Source of the DNA: Chlorobiaceae bacterium
GTDB taxonomy: Bacteria > Bacteroidota > Chlorobiia > Chlorobiales > Chlorobiaceae
NCBI GenBank assembly: GCA_012972835.1
Contig: JABDHK010000006.1
Span: 62,001-126,000 of the forward strand
Reading direction: 5' to 3'
DNA length: 64,000 nt
Below the pieces are notes generated by a model. That model did not search any database and had not been told where the DNA came from. It saw only the letters and a list, made by a program, of their open reading frames with translations. The position numbers and the translations under genes are program-made. Positions 32,572 to 41,735 of the stretch are shown here, one piece after another; position 1 is the first letter of the stretch, and every line of letters starts with the position of its first letter.

Positions 32572-34429
32572 GCGCCGTTATCCTTGATTTTCTTTCCTGC
32601 ACGCCTGATACGCTCTTTGCTAATTTCAGCGATGGTTTCGTAGCCCGCTTTGAAAGCTTCAGATTGTTCATTGCAAAGTTCCGGCAACTGAACCATGATG
32701 AATTTGCGGTTGCCACCATCTTCAGCATTGAGCTGCATTACGGCATGTGCGGTTGTTGAAGAACCTGCAAAAAAATCAAGAATAATAGCGTCGTCAGAAC
32801 AAAATAAGCAAGCCTGCCGAATTAAACCTAAAGGCTTTGGGTTATCAAAAGCCTTAAAACCCATGAGTTGCTTCACGATAGAGCTGCCACCTGATGGTAT
32901 ATGAAACCATACATCGTTTAACAACGTTGAATTTGTAGGTGGTATAAAGTGTTCAGGCTTTTTTGTTGATGATAAGCGTAAAAGATCCGTGTCTTGATTT
33001 TGTGTACTATACCAATTATCAATATCTTCTTGTGTTAAATTTTGTTCGTTTTTTCCTACATCACTAAGTAATCTTTGATAATTTTTGATCGCAATAAAAC
33101 TTCTTTCTTTGCTCCAGCGCCATTGGCCAGATTCAGGAATTATGCCAAAAATTTCATATCGCATTGTTGGCCTATCCGTACCTCTCCAGTGATTATTCCA
33201 AGTACCTGATTTAAAATCATATAGTTCACGTTCCATTTTAGGAAAGCGATACATAGATTGTTTTGAGTAAAGCAGAATATACTCGAACGCTGTTCCTAAT
33301 TTATCCCATTTATCAAATTGAGCTTGAACACTCTTAGCACCTCGTTTTATAGCAATAGTGTTTCTATAATTTGCTTCCCCAAAGACCTCATTACAGACTT
33401 GTTTCAAGCATGACAATTCTTCGTCACCAATGGATATAAATATGACTCCATCATCACTCAGCAGTTTCTTCGCCAGCTTCAATCTTGGGTATATCATACT
33501 CAACCAATCCGAATGAAAGCGCCCATTCGACTCCGTATTGGCAACAAGCCGGTTGCCCTCATCATCCTTCTGGTTTGAACGCAGCAAAAACTCATCCGCG
33601 TTTTCCGCAAAATCATCCTCATAGATGAAGTCATTACCCGTGTTGTACGGTGGGTCAATGTAAATCATCTTGACCTTGCCGAGGTAGGTCTCCTGCAAAA
33701 GCTTCAGGGCATCCAGATTGTCGCCCTCAATGAAAAGGTTTTTCGTGGTATCAAAGTCAACACTCTCTTCACGGCACGGGCGAAGGGTCTTTGCAATCGG
33801 TGCATTTGCGGTCAACAGCGCTTCGCGTTTCCCCGGCCAGTTAAGGTGGTAGCGCTCCTGCGGTCCCTAAACAATAGAGTCACTCAGCTCCTGTTTGAGC
33901 TGATCAAAATCAACAGCCAGCTTCAGGGTGCCGCTTTCATCACGCGCTTCAGTGACACAGCCGGGAAACAGCTCTCGAATGCGGGCAATATTGCTGTCAG
34001 TCAAATTTGGCGAGTGCATTTTCAGTTTTTCCATATCAATACCAGTTTATTGCCACTATAAAGCGCATACCCTACCCCCGAAAACAAGTAACCCCCCATG
34101 GTGCGCAGAGCCGACGAGATGCGTGGGGGGGGGTTGTTCAATAATTTACGTGCAGTATAGTAAAATTTTCTTTCATAACATTATGGGAAATCATAAGGGG
34201 TTGCAACGCACTCATCTTTCCACTTCTGCAAGACGACCTGTTACCAATACCCGTAACAAATCGGATTCAGTGGATGAGTATGTGTACATGAAATAACCAT
34301 TCAATAGTTGGGTGTGTACTGAATACATAATAAGTAGTATATAATACATAATCAACATGTACAGTAATATCAAACATAGTTATGGATATCAAAAAAGATA
34401 CACAACACAACAGAACAGAACTAATAACT

Positions 34430-34456
34430 AATAAGTGATAAGTGATAAGTGATAAC
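34430..34456 (+). repeat. Short tandem heptamer repeat (ataagtg)
   Basis: Three perfect ataagtg units plus partial units. The 7-bp period is the same as in the two elements inside mod, with a different sequence. It resembles the short tandemly repeated heptamers known from filamentous cyanobacteria. Confidence 0.85.
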
Positions 34457-34521
34457 AAAATTTCTCAATTTTCCATTTCTCCTTGACTTTGAATTATTTT
34501 TTCTTCTTATTTGTTGAGGTG

Positions 34522-34647
34522 ATGATTGAGATGCTGAAGCTTAAATATCCTCACGCGGGCGTTTTTAGTGTTTGTCGCTTGGGGCGGGATGAATGGAATA
34601 AGTGTCGTGGAAAACATTCAGGTTTCAGTATTGGTGTTGATGATTAA
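34522..34647 (+). CDS. Small 41-residue ORF of unknown function
   Basis: A short frame starting MIEMLKLKYPHAGVFSVCRL with a TGAGGTG ribosome-like site 5 bp upstream, ending TAA 39 bp before the DUF6884-like gene. It could be a small leader gene of that unit. The composition (KLKYPHAG, WNKCRGKHSG) is protein-like and basic, but no family is recognised. Confidence 0.35.
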   Translation: MIEMLKLKYPHAGVFSVCRLGRDEWNKCRGKHSGFSIGVDD

Positions 34648-34686
34648 AAAAGTATGTTTGTTAACAATTAAATCAAGGAGCAGGGT

Positions 34687-35346
34687 ATGAAGATTGTTAT
34701 TCAATGCGCTGGAACAAAAAAACAACAGCAACCAAATGCCGGTTTTTACACTGCGGATCATCAATTGGTCAAATTCGTAGCTGATCCAAAGAAAGCCCCA
34801 AAAAGTGAGCATATTTTTTATGCTCACCCTGATGATATTTCTGATAATCAGCAAACATGGAGAGAGCGTTTATTGGAATACAATAAAAGTGCTGAAAAAA
34901 ATCTTTTTCATCTTTTTCCAGCGTATCAGCTTTATGATCATAAAGTGTATCAAGCTTTAGTCAAAAGATTTGGTATAGAAAAGGTATTTATTCTTTCAGC
35001 AGGTTGGGGACTGATTGCTGCGGATTTTCTTATACCCGATTATGATATTACGTTTAGTAATGCAAAAAACGTTGAATCGTATGCTCAAAGAAAGAAAAAA
35101 GATCGTTATGATGATTTATGTCAAATAGTAAATGATGGTGAGGATATTATTTTTGTTGGTGGAAAAGATTACCAACCACTTTTTAAAAAGTTGACAGCCG
35201 ATTTAAGTGGTTTAAAGAAAATATTTTACAACGCAACACAAACACCTGTTGCAGAGCGTGGCTATTGCTTTGAGCGATTTATAACAACGCAAAAAACAAA
35301 TTGGCAATACACCTGTGCTCAGGCTTTGATTGATGGTAAAATATAA
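34687..35346 (+). CDS. DUF6884/YaaA-like protein
   Basis: A 219-residue cytoplasmic protein beginning MKIVIQCAGTKK, with FILSAGWGLIAADFLIPDYDITFS (about 98-121) in the middle. This arrangement, a basic C-x-x-(T)KK start and an (I/L)LSA-x-x-GL motif followed by PYD-like residues, is typical of the DUF6884/YaaA-like families found near DNA-modification and defence genes. No enzyme activity can be read from it. ATG 34687 follows an AAGGAGCAG ribosome site 6 bp upstream. Codon use is AT-rich relative to the neighbouring RM genes, in line with separate acquisition. Confidence 0.55.
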   Translation: MKIVIQCAGTKKQQQPNAGFYTADHQLVKFVADPKKAPKSEHIFYAHPDDISDNQQTWRERLLEYNKSAEKNLFHLFPAYQLYDHKVYQALVKRFGIEKVFILSAGWGLIAADFLIPDYDITFSNAKNVESYAQRKKKDRYDDLCQIVNDGEDIIFVGGKDYQPLFKKLTADLSGLKKIFYNATQTPVAERGYCFERFITTQKTNWQYTCAQALIDGKI

Positions 35347-35385
35347 AATGATATTATTTTCATAAACAAATAAATTTTATTACAT

Positions 35386-35757
35386 ATGGATTTCTCTGAG
35401 TTCGTTTTAGCTTTTCATGAGCAAATTAAAGTTGGTTCTATTTTTCTGAATCCCCAAAAAGGAGATTCAACAGTAATGTCCGTAAAAAATGGAATAGTTA
35501 AATATATAAGAAAAAAGTCGCCTATTAGTGTGCCTCTTGAAGTTCTTTATCAGTCATACTCAGATTTTAGCGGAAAAAAAATGTCAACTAATGACTTAAA
35601 AGCCTATAAACCAGAGATATTTAACTCAAAAGCAAGCCCGGCAGGGCATGATTGTAATACAACATTTCTGTTTTGTGTTTTGATGAAAATGAGTCTTGTA
35701 AAAAGAATCAAAGGCAAAGGGGTTTCTGGGGATCCTTTTTTTGTCATAATAGATTAG
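35386..35757 (+). CDS. Hypothetical protein, possibly winged-helix-like
   Basis: A 123-residue protein that I do not recognise. It is mixed alpha/beta with a central helical part (SVPLEVLYQSYSDFSGKKMSTNDLKAYKPEIFN) and ends GDPFFVII. The helix-strand pattern would suit a small DNA-binding or substrate-adaptor domain, but this is a guess. It follows the DUF6884-like gene by 39 bp on the same strand and shares its AT-rich codon use, so the two may work together. Confidence 0.55.
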   Translation: MDFSEFVLAFHEQIKVGSIFLNPQKGDSTVMSVKNGIVKYIRKKSPISVPLEVLYQSYSDFSGKKMSTNDLKAYKPEIFNSKASPAGHDCNTTFLFCVLMKMSLVKRIKGKGVSGDPFFVIID

Positions 35758-35879
35758 CTTTTAATGATAGAGTGCAATTTTTGGTTTCTGAAAGCTAGGA
35801 TATAAATAGCTCATTATTTAATTTACAGATAGAGTCGCGTCGTTCAATCGTCATCACCACTATAGTTTAAATCTATGGG

Positions 35880-35909
35880 ATCCCCCGTTGCTTACCACGG
35901 GGGATTTTG
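35880..35909 (+). terminator. Strong intrinsic terminator upstream of the GIY-YIG gene
   Basis: ATCCCCCGT - 8-base loop - ACGGGGGAT, a perfect 9-bp stem followed by TTTT. It ends the DUF6884-like transcription unit. The GIY-YIG start codon is 26 bp further on, so that gene is probably transcribed from within or through this element. Confidence 0.8.
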
Positions 35910-35930
35910 AATAATTTAAAAACGTAAACC

Positions 35931-36815
35931 ATGGAACAACAATATTTTCAATTGAACTTAGGTGGTTTATCCTGGAGCGATTGGACTGCATTTACAAAAA
36001 CAGCAACACTCAAATCTGTAACATCCCGTCCTGGCTTCTATAGAATACGAGCAGAGAAATGTAATGAACTGGTTTATATAGGACAAACCGGCAGAAATCT
36101 CAGGGAAAGATTAAAACAATTGCAAAAGGGAACTTTTGCTGAGTCAATGCCATTTAATGACCCGCATACTGCCGCTCCAAATCTATGGGTGTGGCGTAAT
36201 GAAGGAATCGGAGAATATGAGTGTTCTGTTGCGGTTTTAGAATGCGATTATCAAACCAGACAAGTCGTAGAAGATTATATCTTATGGCTATCCAGAAGCG
36301 AAGCCGGACGATCGACGTTGTGCAATTATGGGAATTTCCATTCTAATTATGTTAAGTCGTCAAGCCAAAAGCAAGGTCGGATCGGTGGAAAAATAAATCC
36401 GCCATATCCACAAACAGAGCAGTTTTGTAGTTATGGCACCAAGCCATTAACGTTCAAACAGGATGCCCTATCACTTGATTGGATGAACCTTGATTGGTGT
36501 ATTCCTGAACAACTATTGCCGGAAGTAGTTAAAAAAATGGAAAAGGGTAGCGGTGTTTACAAAATCATCAGTACAGGCACAAATCAGGTTATCTATATAG
36601 GCGAGTCGGGGGAGATCAAAAACAGATTAATGGCCCATTCTAGGTCACCATTGGCTGATTCAGAAGCAGAATTATTATTCTCTTATGTGTATTTATCACA
36701 AGAGACTACATCAGTCCACCGACATGAAATTGAAACTGATCTTATCGCTGGCTTTTATCATGAATACCATATTGCACCTTTACGTCAATACAGCCCAATC
36801 AAAAAGTCAAGCTGA
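35931..36815 (+). CDS. Protein with two GIY-YIG nuclease-like domains
   Basis: A 294-residue protein carrying two separate GIY-YIG modules. The first is near residues 35-75 (GFYRIRAE...LVYIGQTGRNLRERL), the second near 203-245 (GVYKIIST...VIYIGESGEIKNRL). Each has the paired motif and the downstream arginine; the later Glu and Asn positions of the fold cannot be placed surely by eye. Single GIY-YIG proteins are nicking or homing-type nucleases; double-domain versions are unusual. It lies in the cassette that splits the RM locus, after a terminator, alone on the plus strand. The start ATG 35931 has no good ribosome site. Confidence 0.78.
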   Translation: MEQQYFQLNLGGLSWSDWTAFTKTATLKSVTSRPGFYRIRAEKCNELVYIGQTGRNLRERLKQLQKGTFAESMPFNDPHTAAPNLWVWRNEGIGEYECSVAVLECDYQTRQVVEDYILWLSRSEAGRSTLCNYGNFHSNYVKSSSQKQGRIGGKINPPYPQTEQFCSYGTKPLTFKQDALSLDWMNLDWCIPEQLLPEVVKKMEKGSGVYKIISTGTNQVIYIGESGEIKNRLMAHSRSPLADSEAELLFSYVYLSQETTSVHRHEIETDLIAGFYHEYHIAPLRQYSPIKKSS

Positions 36816-37013
36816 ATGATCCACAAGAAAGGAGACATGGAAATTCGGCTCCATCTATATTAATAAATAGGAAACCCCCGTCAAGAACTATCGGGTTGTC
36901 AGTCACTGTTCAAAAATAGAGACAATTGATAATTCAGTGTTTAGCCCACAGGAGTATCACCAGAAATTTGAAAATGTTTACATCGTGGCGAAAACGCATA
37001 GTTACAAAATTGC

Positions 37014-37304
37014 TTACTTCAGTGATTTCCGGCTTAACATGGTACTGTTAAGTTTATTCACTGTAGCGACAATTTCCCTCATTGGCTTGTGACTGCAAGG
37101 GCGACCTGGAGCTACTGACTCGATAAGAGAGGAAATATTGGCTCCTGTAGCAAGGATACTGGGGTATAGCTTTATCAAGTGTCCTTCATGTAGCTTCTTA
37201 TGACCAAAATCAATTTGCTTGCCATTTCTGCTATTTTCGACAAGGTAGCCTTTAGACTGAGCTACAGAGATAATCGCATCAACGAATTCATGTTGAGTCA
37301 TCAT
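37014..37304 (-). CDS. Small hypothetical protein
   Basis: A 96-residue protein starting MMTQHEFVDAIISVAQSKG behind an AGGAG ribosome site. It is basic and mixed alpha/beta and contains NGKQIDFGHKKLHEGHLIKLYPSI. No domain was recognised. The size would fit one half of a toxin-antitoxin or a small regulator, but no partner gene is adjacent. It is on the same strand as the DUF4391/helicase genes and lies downstream of them. Confidence 0.5.
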   Translation of the reverse strand: MMTQHEFVDAIISVAQSKGYLVENSRNGKQIDFGHKKLHEGHLIKLYPSILATGANISSLIESVAPGRPCSHKPMREIVATVNKLNSTMLSRKSLK

Positions 37305-37436
37305 AACATTACTCCTGATTGATCGTCCAAATATTGCAAATGTACAATAAATTTTTCTTTACACTACGAGCTCCGGTCGTGTGTTAATTCGGTCATCGTG
37401 TACCATCCGGTTTCATTTTTCTCTGTATTTCGTCGA

Positions 37437-38102
37437 TCATGAAAGTACACATTGCAGCACCCTTTTCAACTCTCGCAGTTCTGCATTAATCTCCACTTTG
37501 CGATTGAACTGTTTTTCCTTGCGGAGGCGCCCTTCGCATTTCTCCAGTTCTCGCTGCTTGAAACGGATCATGCTCATCCGTTCAACCTGTTGCTGCAACC
37601 GTTCACCCTGTCGGGCGGGATAGGGCATCAATGGTGCAAGCAGTTGTTCGTAGAGCGCTTCAAGATTGAGGACTACCGGCAATGGTGTGCGGAGCGTTTC
37701 AATGGGCAGCCATGCGGATTCAAAATAGTCGCTGACGACCCATTTGGCTGCATCAGCTTCGCTCGGGCGTTTGTAAGCTGCAATCACTTTGCACTTATCA
37801 CCATACAGGAGTTCAAAAAGAAGCGGAAAGGGAATCGCCTGGTCAATAGAGCGGAGTACATCGTGTTTTAGCTCGCCATCTTTCAGGATAATGGTGAAAA
37901 TCTCTATTTCCGGCACGGAAGGCGTTTGTCGCAAGTTGATCGTTTCGGGTGCAAGCTTGTACTGCCAGACAATCTGGTCAACCTGGCCAACAAAGAGTTC
38001 TTTCAAGGCTTTGCTTGGAGAGACATGCTCATAGATTTTGCTCTTCGGCACTATCCGGCCAAATGCCGAACTTTTTGGATACTCAAAAAGCACGGACGTC
38101 AT
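37437..38102 (-). CDS. DUF4391 family protein of the type III-like locus
   Basis: A 221-residue protein matching the DUF4391 pattern: an N-terminal FPKSSAFGRIVPKSKIY-like segment, a central IVWQYKLAPETINL and EIEIFTIILKDG, and a basic coiled C-terminus (ERMSMIRFKQRELEKCEGRLRKE). It overlaps the 3' end of the helicase gene by 4 bp (ATGA), so the two are translationally coupled. In known genomes DUF4391 genes sit between this helicase type and a type III Mod gene; here a 3-kb cassette has come between. Its biochemical role is unknown. Confidence 0.83.
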   Translation of the reverse strand: MTSVLFEYPKSSAFGRIVPKSKIYEHVSPSKALKELFVGQVDQIVWQYKLAPETINLRQTPSVPEIEIFTIILKDGELKHDVLRSIDQAIPFPLLFELLYGDKCKVIAAYKRPSEADAAKWVVSDYFESAWLPIETLRTPLPVVLNLEALYEQLLAPLMPYPARQGERLQQQVERMSMIRFKQRELEKCEGRLRKEKQFNRKVEINAELRELKRVLQCVLS

Positions 38103-41100
38103 CCTTCCTCCTGCACAACCAAAAACGCGATAAGCTCGAAGTCATCAAGACCAGCGATGGTGTTAAGCAGCGCAGAAGTCTTTCCACCTGAAAAGAGGCT
38201 ATCAAGATCTTTTTCCTCTTTGACCTCCATCATTGAGCGGATAGCGTTACTGAGCAGATCGGAGTAAGCCTTCATGTTGCGTCCTTCGTCGGTCTGTTGG
38301 TTAAAAAGGCGGCAAAGCGTTTGAAGGGGTTCCGACTGCCCTTTGCAGCTTATTCTCACCAGATCAAGGAGTCTTTTGACCTCTGTATGATTGGAAATAA
38401 TCTCACCATCCCGTCCAATATAAATTAGATAGTAAGGATGCAGGCGGTTATGCAAGCTCACATGCACGCTTTCGTTTCGGTTACGAAGGGTAAAAATGAC
38501 TCCAGGTTTTATGCCTGCTGCCGGGTTGGCGGGAACAACGGCGTGCATCCCTTTGGGCAAGTCGCCAAGATCGCCGTATGCTTTGACAGAGTTGAGCAGA
38601 TCCATCCTGAACTCATTCAATCCAAGGTCTGTAATGGAGACGCCGGTCTTCAGCTCTTCAAGTTCGACCACTTCATCCTGCAGGCGCCGGAGTTGCTCTT
38701 TGCGGTATGCGACATCACTGCTTTGTGCGGTAAGAAGGTTGTCGTCACCGGTGGCCGTGACGTCGGCAATCATCATCCGGTTTTCGACCCGTTCCTTGAG
38801 ATTGATGTAGTCGTCGAGCGAAATATCCGGCCAGTAGTTGACCAACTGTATGGTTGTGTTCTGCGAGCCAATTCGGTCAATACGTCCAAATCGTTGGATA
38901 ATGCGCACCGGGTTCCAGTGGATATCGTAGTTGATCAGGTAATCGCAATCCTGAAGGTTCTGCCCCTCAGAAATACAGTCAGTACCGATGAGGATATCGA
39001 GCTCTCTCGGCTCTTCAGGGAGCACAAGGGCCTTCTCTTTCGCTCTCGGTGAAAAAAGAGTGAGCAGAGACTGGAAATCGTAACTTTTTTTGAGCGTTGA
39101 TTTCGGTGCATCCTTGCCGGTTACCTTGCCACTGTGCAGGCCGTTGGTATGCAGAATATCCTCAGCCAGGTTGTTGTAGAGGTAATTGGCGGTGTCGGCA
39201 AAGGCGGTGAAGATCAGTACCTTTTTATTCCCATCGTTAATGGGGTTCGCAATCTTGTTCAGTACAAGATTTTTCAAATGTTGCAGCTTAGCATCATCGT
39301 CGGGCGTGATTTTCTGCATTGAAGCAAGAAGCTCGTCAAGCAAAATTTGGTCTACTGCCAGTTCATGTTTCCAGCGCTCAACATCCATATCACTCAGGCT
39401 GATCTGAACTTTCCCTCCGATTTTAACATCTTCAGGCAAAACAAAATCATCCTCTTCTGCCTCCAGAGCTTCGAGCCCAGCGGTATAGTCAGTGATTGCT
39501 GCCGAACATCCGGTTTGCTGAAACGCATCAATAAGCTCTATTGCACCAACCACCTTGCGCAGCAAACTACCCAAAGTAAGCCGGAATGACTCTACCGAGC
39601 TTTCGAGCCGTTTGAGCAGGTTTGTTGTCATCAGCGCCTGCAAGCTTCGTTCGCGGTCCGCCTGTCTCAGTTTGCTTTTGCCACCCTCTACCAACGTATC
39701 ATACAACTCTTCATATTTGCTGAGCCGACTTGGCAAGATGTAGCTGATTGGCGCATAAACCGCAAGCTTGAGTAGCGCCAACTGCTTGAAAATGTCATTC
39801 AGCCCAAGCACATCGCTCCGGTAGGTTAACGGGCATCGGTACGAGAGCGGCTTAAGCCGTTCAGGGAACTGCCCGATATCTTTGGTATCGTAGTAAGTCT
39901 GGATATGTTTGCGTGACCGGGCGATGGTAACACTGTCGAGTAGTTCAAAAAAATCAAAATCAAGGCTGCCGAGAATAGCCTGGGAGGTACGCTGCTCAAT
40001 CGGAAGTTTTGACCAGAGGTTAAACGCAGCCTGAGCACGCCGGAATATCTCCTCAACGCTCCTCTTCGTTCGGAGTTTCTTGCTGAGGTTCTCGGAATCT
40101 CCCTCATAAGCCAAGGCAAGCTGATTTCTTAAATCGTTAAAACGATTGTTGACCGGGGTGGCCGAGAGCATCAAAACCTTTGTTTTGACCCCTTCGCGAA
40201 TAACCTTGTTCATCAGCCTCTGGTAGCGGGTCTCTCTCTCTTTGAAAACGTCATTATTGCGAAAATTGTGTGACTCGTCAATGACGACAAGGTCATAATT
40301 TCCCCAATTGATCCGGTTCAGAGGAATGCCGAAAGAGTCCCCCGAAGTGCGGGAAAGATCGGTGTGACAGAGCACATCATAATTGAACCGATCCTTGGCA
40401 AAGATATTTGTTTTGAGGTTTCTGTTGTAGTTCAGCCAGTTATCGGCAAGCTTTTTGGGGCACAGTACCAGAACGGAGCGGTTGCGCAGTTCGTAGTATT
40501 TAATGACTGCAAGAGCGGTGAAGGTTTTGCCGAGTCCGACGCTGTCAGCCAGAATGCAGCCATTGTAGGTTTCGAGCTTGTTGATAATACCGGTTGCTGC
40601 ATCTCGCTGGAAATTGAAAAGCTTTTTCCAGACCAGCGATTCCTGATAACCTGTAAGGTCGTTAGGCAGAACATCTTCATCAATACCTTCAAGGAACTCG
40701 CTGAAAATGTTGTAGAGCATCAAAAAATAGATGCGCTCTGGCGAGTTATCCTGATAGACTGAAGCAATATGATCGCAAATAACAGCCGTTACATCTTCAA
40801 GCTTTTCCGGATCATTCCAAATCTGATTGAAAAGTTGTAGATAGGTCGCTGTAAAGACAGGTTCCTCAAACCGGTTGACAAGATTCGACATCGCGTCACC
40901 TTGCTGATAACCCAAGTCTACGGCAGTAAAGCCATTCATAGGCATATAGGCAACATCCTGCTGTGGTGACTGGATGCAGGCAAACTGCTGCATGGGCGCT
41001 TTTGTCTTGTTCGAGCGGAACACAGCCTTTCGCCGCATCCACTCAGCACATTCGCGTGCAATAGCCCGCTGGGTGAGCTTGTTGCGAAGCTGGATTTCAA

Positions 41101-41398
41101 ATTCTGAACCGTAAAGACTCCGTTCACGATCGTTCTTGGGGATAAAAAACTCTCGACGTTCCTTGCGAAACTTGTCAGTGACCTCATTGGCCACAAATGT
41201 TGGAGCCGTGAAGATGAACTCCAGCGACTCAATCTTTGAAAGCTCTGATTTCAATGCATCATAAGCATATATGGAGAAGCAGGAAGCTGCAATTTTGAGC
41301 TTGTCTTTGGGGCGGATGGAAGCCTTCAGATCGTCGCCAAGCAGGGTGTTGATGTTGTCGATAATTTTCATTCGGCTCCTCTGATTGTATTGTGCCAT
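38099..41398 (-). CDS. PLD-like/SNF2-type helicase of the extended RM locus
   Basis: A 1099-residue protein. The N-terminal about 200 residues look like a phospholipase D-type domain; its HxK catalytic signature is not evident by eye. SNF2/SF2 motifs follow: Walker A ADSVGLGKTFTAL (about 284-296), DESH (374-377), SATPVNNRF, and, in the second lobe, ISEGQNLQ and QRFGRIDRIGSQN. All helicase motifs look intact. Proteins of this type are large partners in defence loci and are thought to remodel or degrade foreign DNA with the RM enzymes. Start is 41398; M10 (41371) is an alternative. It overlaps DUF4391 by 4 bp. Confidence 0.85.
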   Translation of the reverse strand: MAQYNQRSRMKIIDNINTLLGDDLKASIRPKDKLKIAASCFSIYAYDALKSELSKIESLEFIFTAPTFVANEVTDKFRKERREFFIPKNDRERSLYGSEFEIQLRNKLTQRAIARECAEWMRRKAVFRSNKTKAPMQQFACIQSPQQDVAYMPMNGFTAVDLGYQQGDAMSNLVNRFEEPVFTATYLQLFNQIWNDPEKLEDVTAVICDHIASVYQDNSPERIYFLMLYNIFSEFLEGIDEDVLPNDLTGYQESLVWKKLFNFQRDAATGIINKLETYNGCILADSVGLGKTFTALAVIKYYELRNRSVLVLCPKKLADNWLNYNRNLKTNIFAKDRFNYDVLCHTDLSRTSGDSFGIPLNRINWGNYDLVVIDESHNFRNNDVFKERETRYQRLMNKVIREGVKTKVLMLSATPVNNRFNDLRNQLALAYEGDSENLSKKLRTKRSVEEIFRRAQAAFNLWSKLPIEQRTSQAILGSLDFDFFELLDSVTIARSRKHIQTYYDTKDIGQFPERLKPLSYRCPLTYRSDVLGLNDIFKQLALLKLAVYAPISYILPSRLSKYEELYDTLVEGGKSKLRQADRERSLQALMTTNLLKRLESSVESFRLTLGSLLRKVVGAIELIDAFQQTGCSAAITDYTAGLEALEAEEDDFVLPEDVKIGGKVQISLSDMDVERWKHELAVDQILLDELLASMQKITPDDDAKLQHLKNLVLNKIANPINDGNKKVLIFTAFADTANYLYNNLAEDILHTNGLHSGKVTGKDAPKSTLKKSYDFQSLLTLFSPRAKEKALVLPEEPRELDILIGTDCISEGQNLQDCDYLINYDIHWNPVRIIQRFGRIDRIGSQNTTIQLVNYWPDISLDDYINLKERVENRMMIADVTATGDDNLLTAQSSDVAYRKEQLRRLQDEVVELEELKTGVSITDLGLNEFRMDLLNSVKAYGDLGDLPKGMHAVVPANPAAGIKPGVIFTLRNRNESVHVSLHNRLHPYYLIYIGRDGEIISNHTEVKRLLDLVRISCKGQSEPLQTLCRLFNQQTDEGRNMKAYSDLLSNAIRSMMEVKEEKDLDSLFSGGKTSALLNTIAGLDDFELIAFLVVQEEG

Positions 41399-41735
41399 TC
41401 TCGTATGGGTCTGTTTGTCCTATACAAAGGGACTCTCAGATCAAGAGAACGCTTGATGGAGAATAACGCAAAAAAGACACGGTTATTCAGCTAAAATATA
41501 CGCCATATAAAAGGAATAAAATGGGTTACGAACAAAATGAAAACGTTTTTTTAATATCCCTGTGGTGGGAGGACAAAAACTGTATAGTGCAGTAAGAAAA
41601 ATTAATCCTCCTGACCCTGCCGGGAGCACGATTTTGCTGTCTCAGAAAACCTTCCTTTAATAAGAGCCCCTGCTCGCATTACTTCTATTCGCTATATTTC
41701 CCTTCAAATTTGCACTTACAAAAACCCACACACTC
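41399..41735. other. Gene-poor region upstream of the helicase
   Basis: This stretch of 337 bp is open-frame-poor. A 24-codon frame at 41521 (MGYEQNENVF...) is too short and isolated to accept. The region should contain the helicase promoter on the minus strand. No repeat or hairpin of note was seen. Confidence 0.45.

Larger units (their letters stand above)
31995..34034 (-). pseudogene. mod: Type III DNA methyltransferase Mod, interrupted by amber codon 56
   Basis: Reading from ATG 34034 gives the normal family N-terminus (MEKLKMHSPNLTDSNIARIR) up to codon 55. Codon 56 is TAG (33867-33869) where relatives have glutamate, and then 623 codons stay open in the same frame to 31995. The beta-class N6-adenine methyltransferase motifs are intact: DPPYNTG (about 127-133) and the AdoMet motif DFFAGSSTTAHAV (about 420-432), with the target-recognition region between. 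Restart is possible at TTG 33815 or later, which would lose only the N-terminal 73 residues. Two hairpin-type heptamer elements are inserted in frame in the C-terminal third. GAG to TAG is a one-base change. Confidence 0.88.
34035..34686. other. Intergenic region upstream of mod with G9 hairpin and heptamer repeat
   Basis: This stretch of 652 bp holds no recognised gene. A hairpin-capable pair, AACCCCCCA at 34090-34098 and TGGGGGGGGGTT at 34124-34135, includes a nine-G run. A 37-codon frame at 34183-34296 and the 41-codon frame at 34522-34647 are the only short ORFs with plausible starts. The heptamer repeat is at 34430-34456. Base composition is AT-rich compared with mod, and the region marks the right edge of the inserted cassette. 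Confidence 0.55.

Noticed and set aside
16552-33869. Genome-wide reassignment of TAG to an amino acid
   Set aside because: The AlbA_2 gene at 12326 ends at TAG in the expected place, so TAG is a normal stop here.
35880-35909. Possible CRISPR repeat
   Set aside because: A single hairpin followed by Ts with no spaced copies; it is a terminator.
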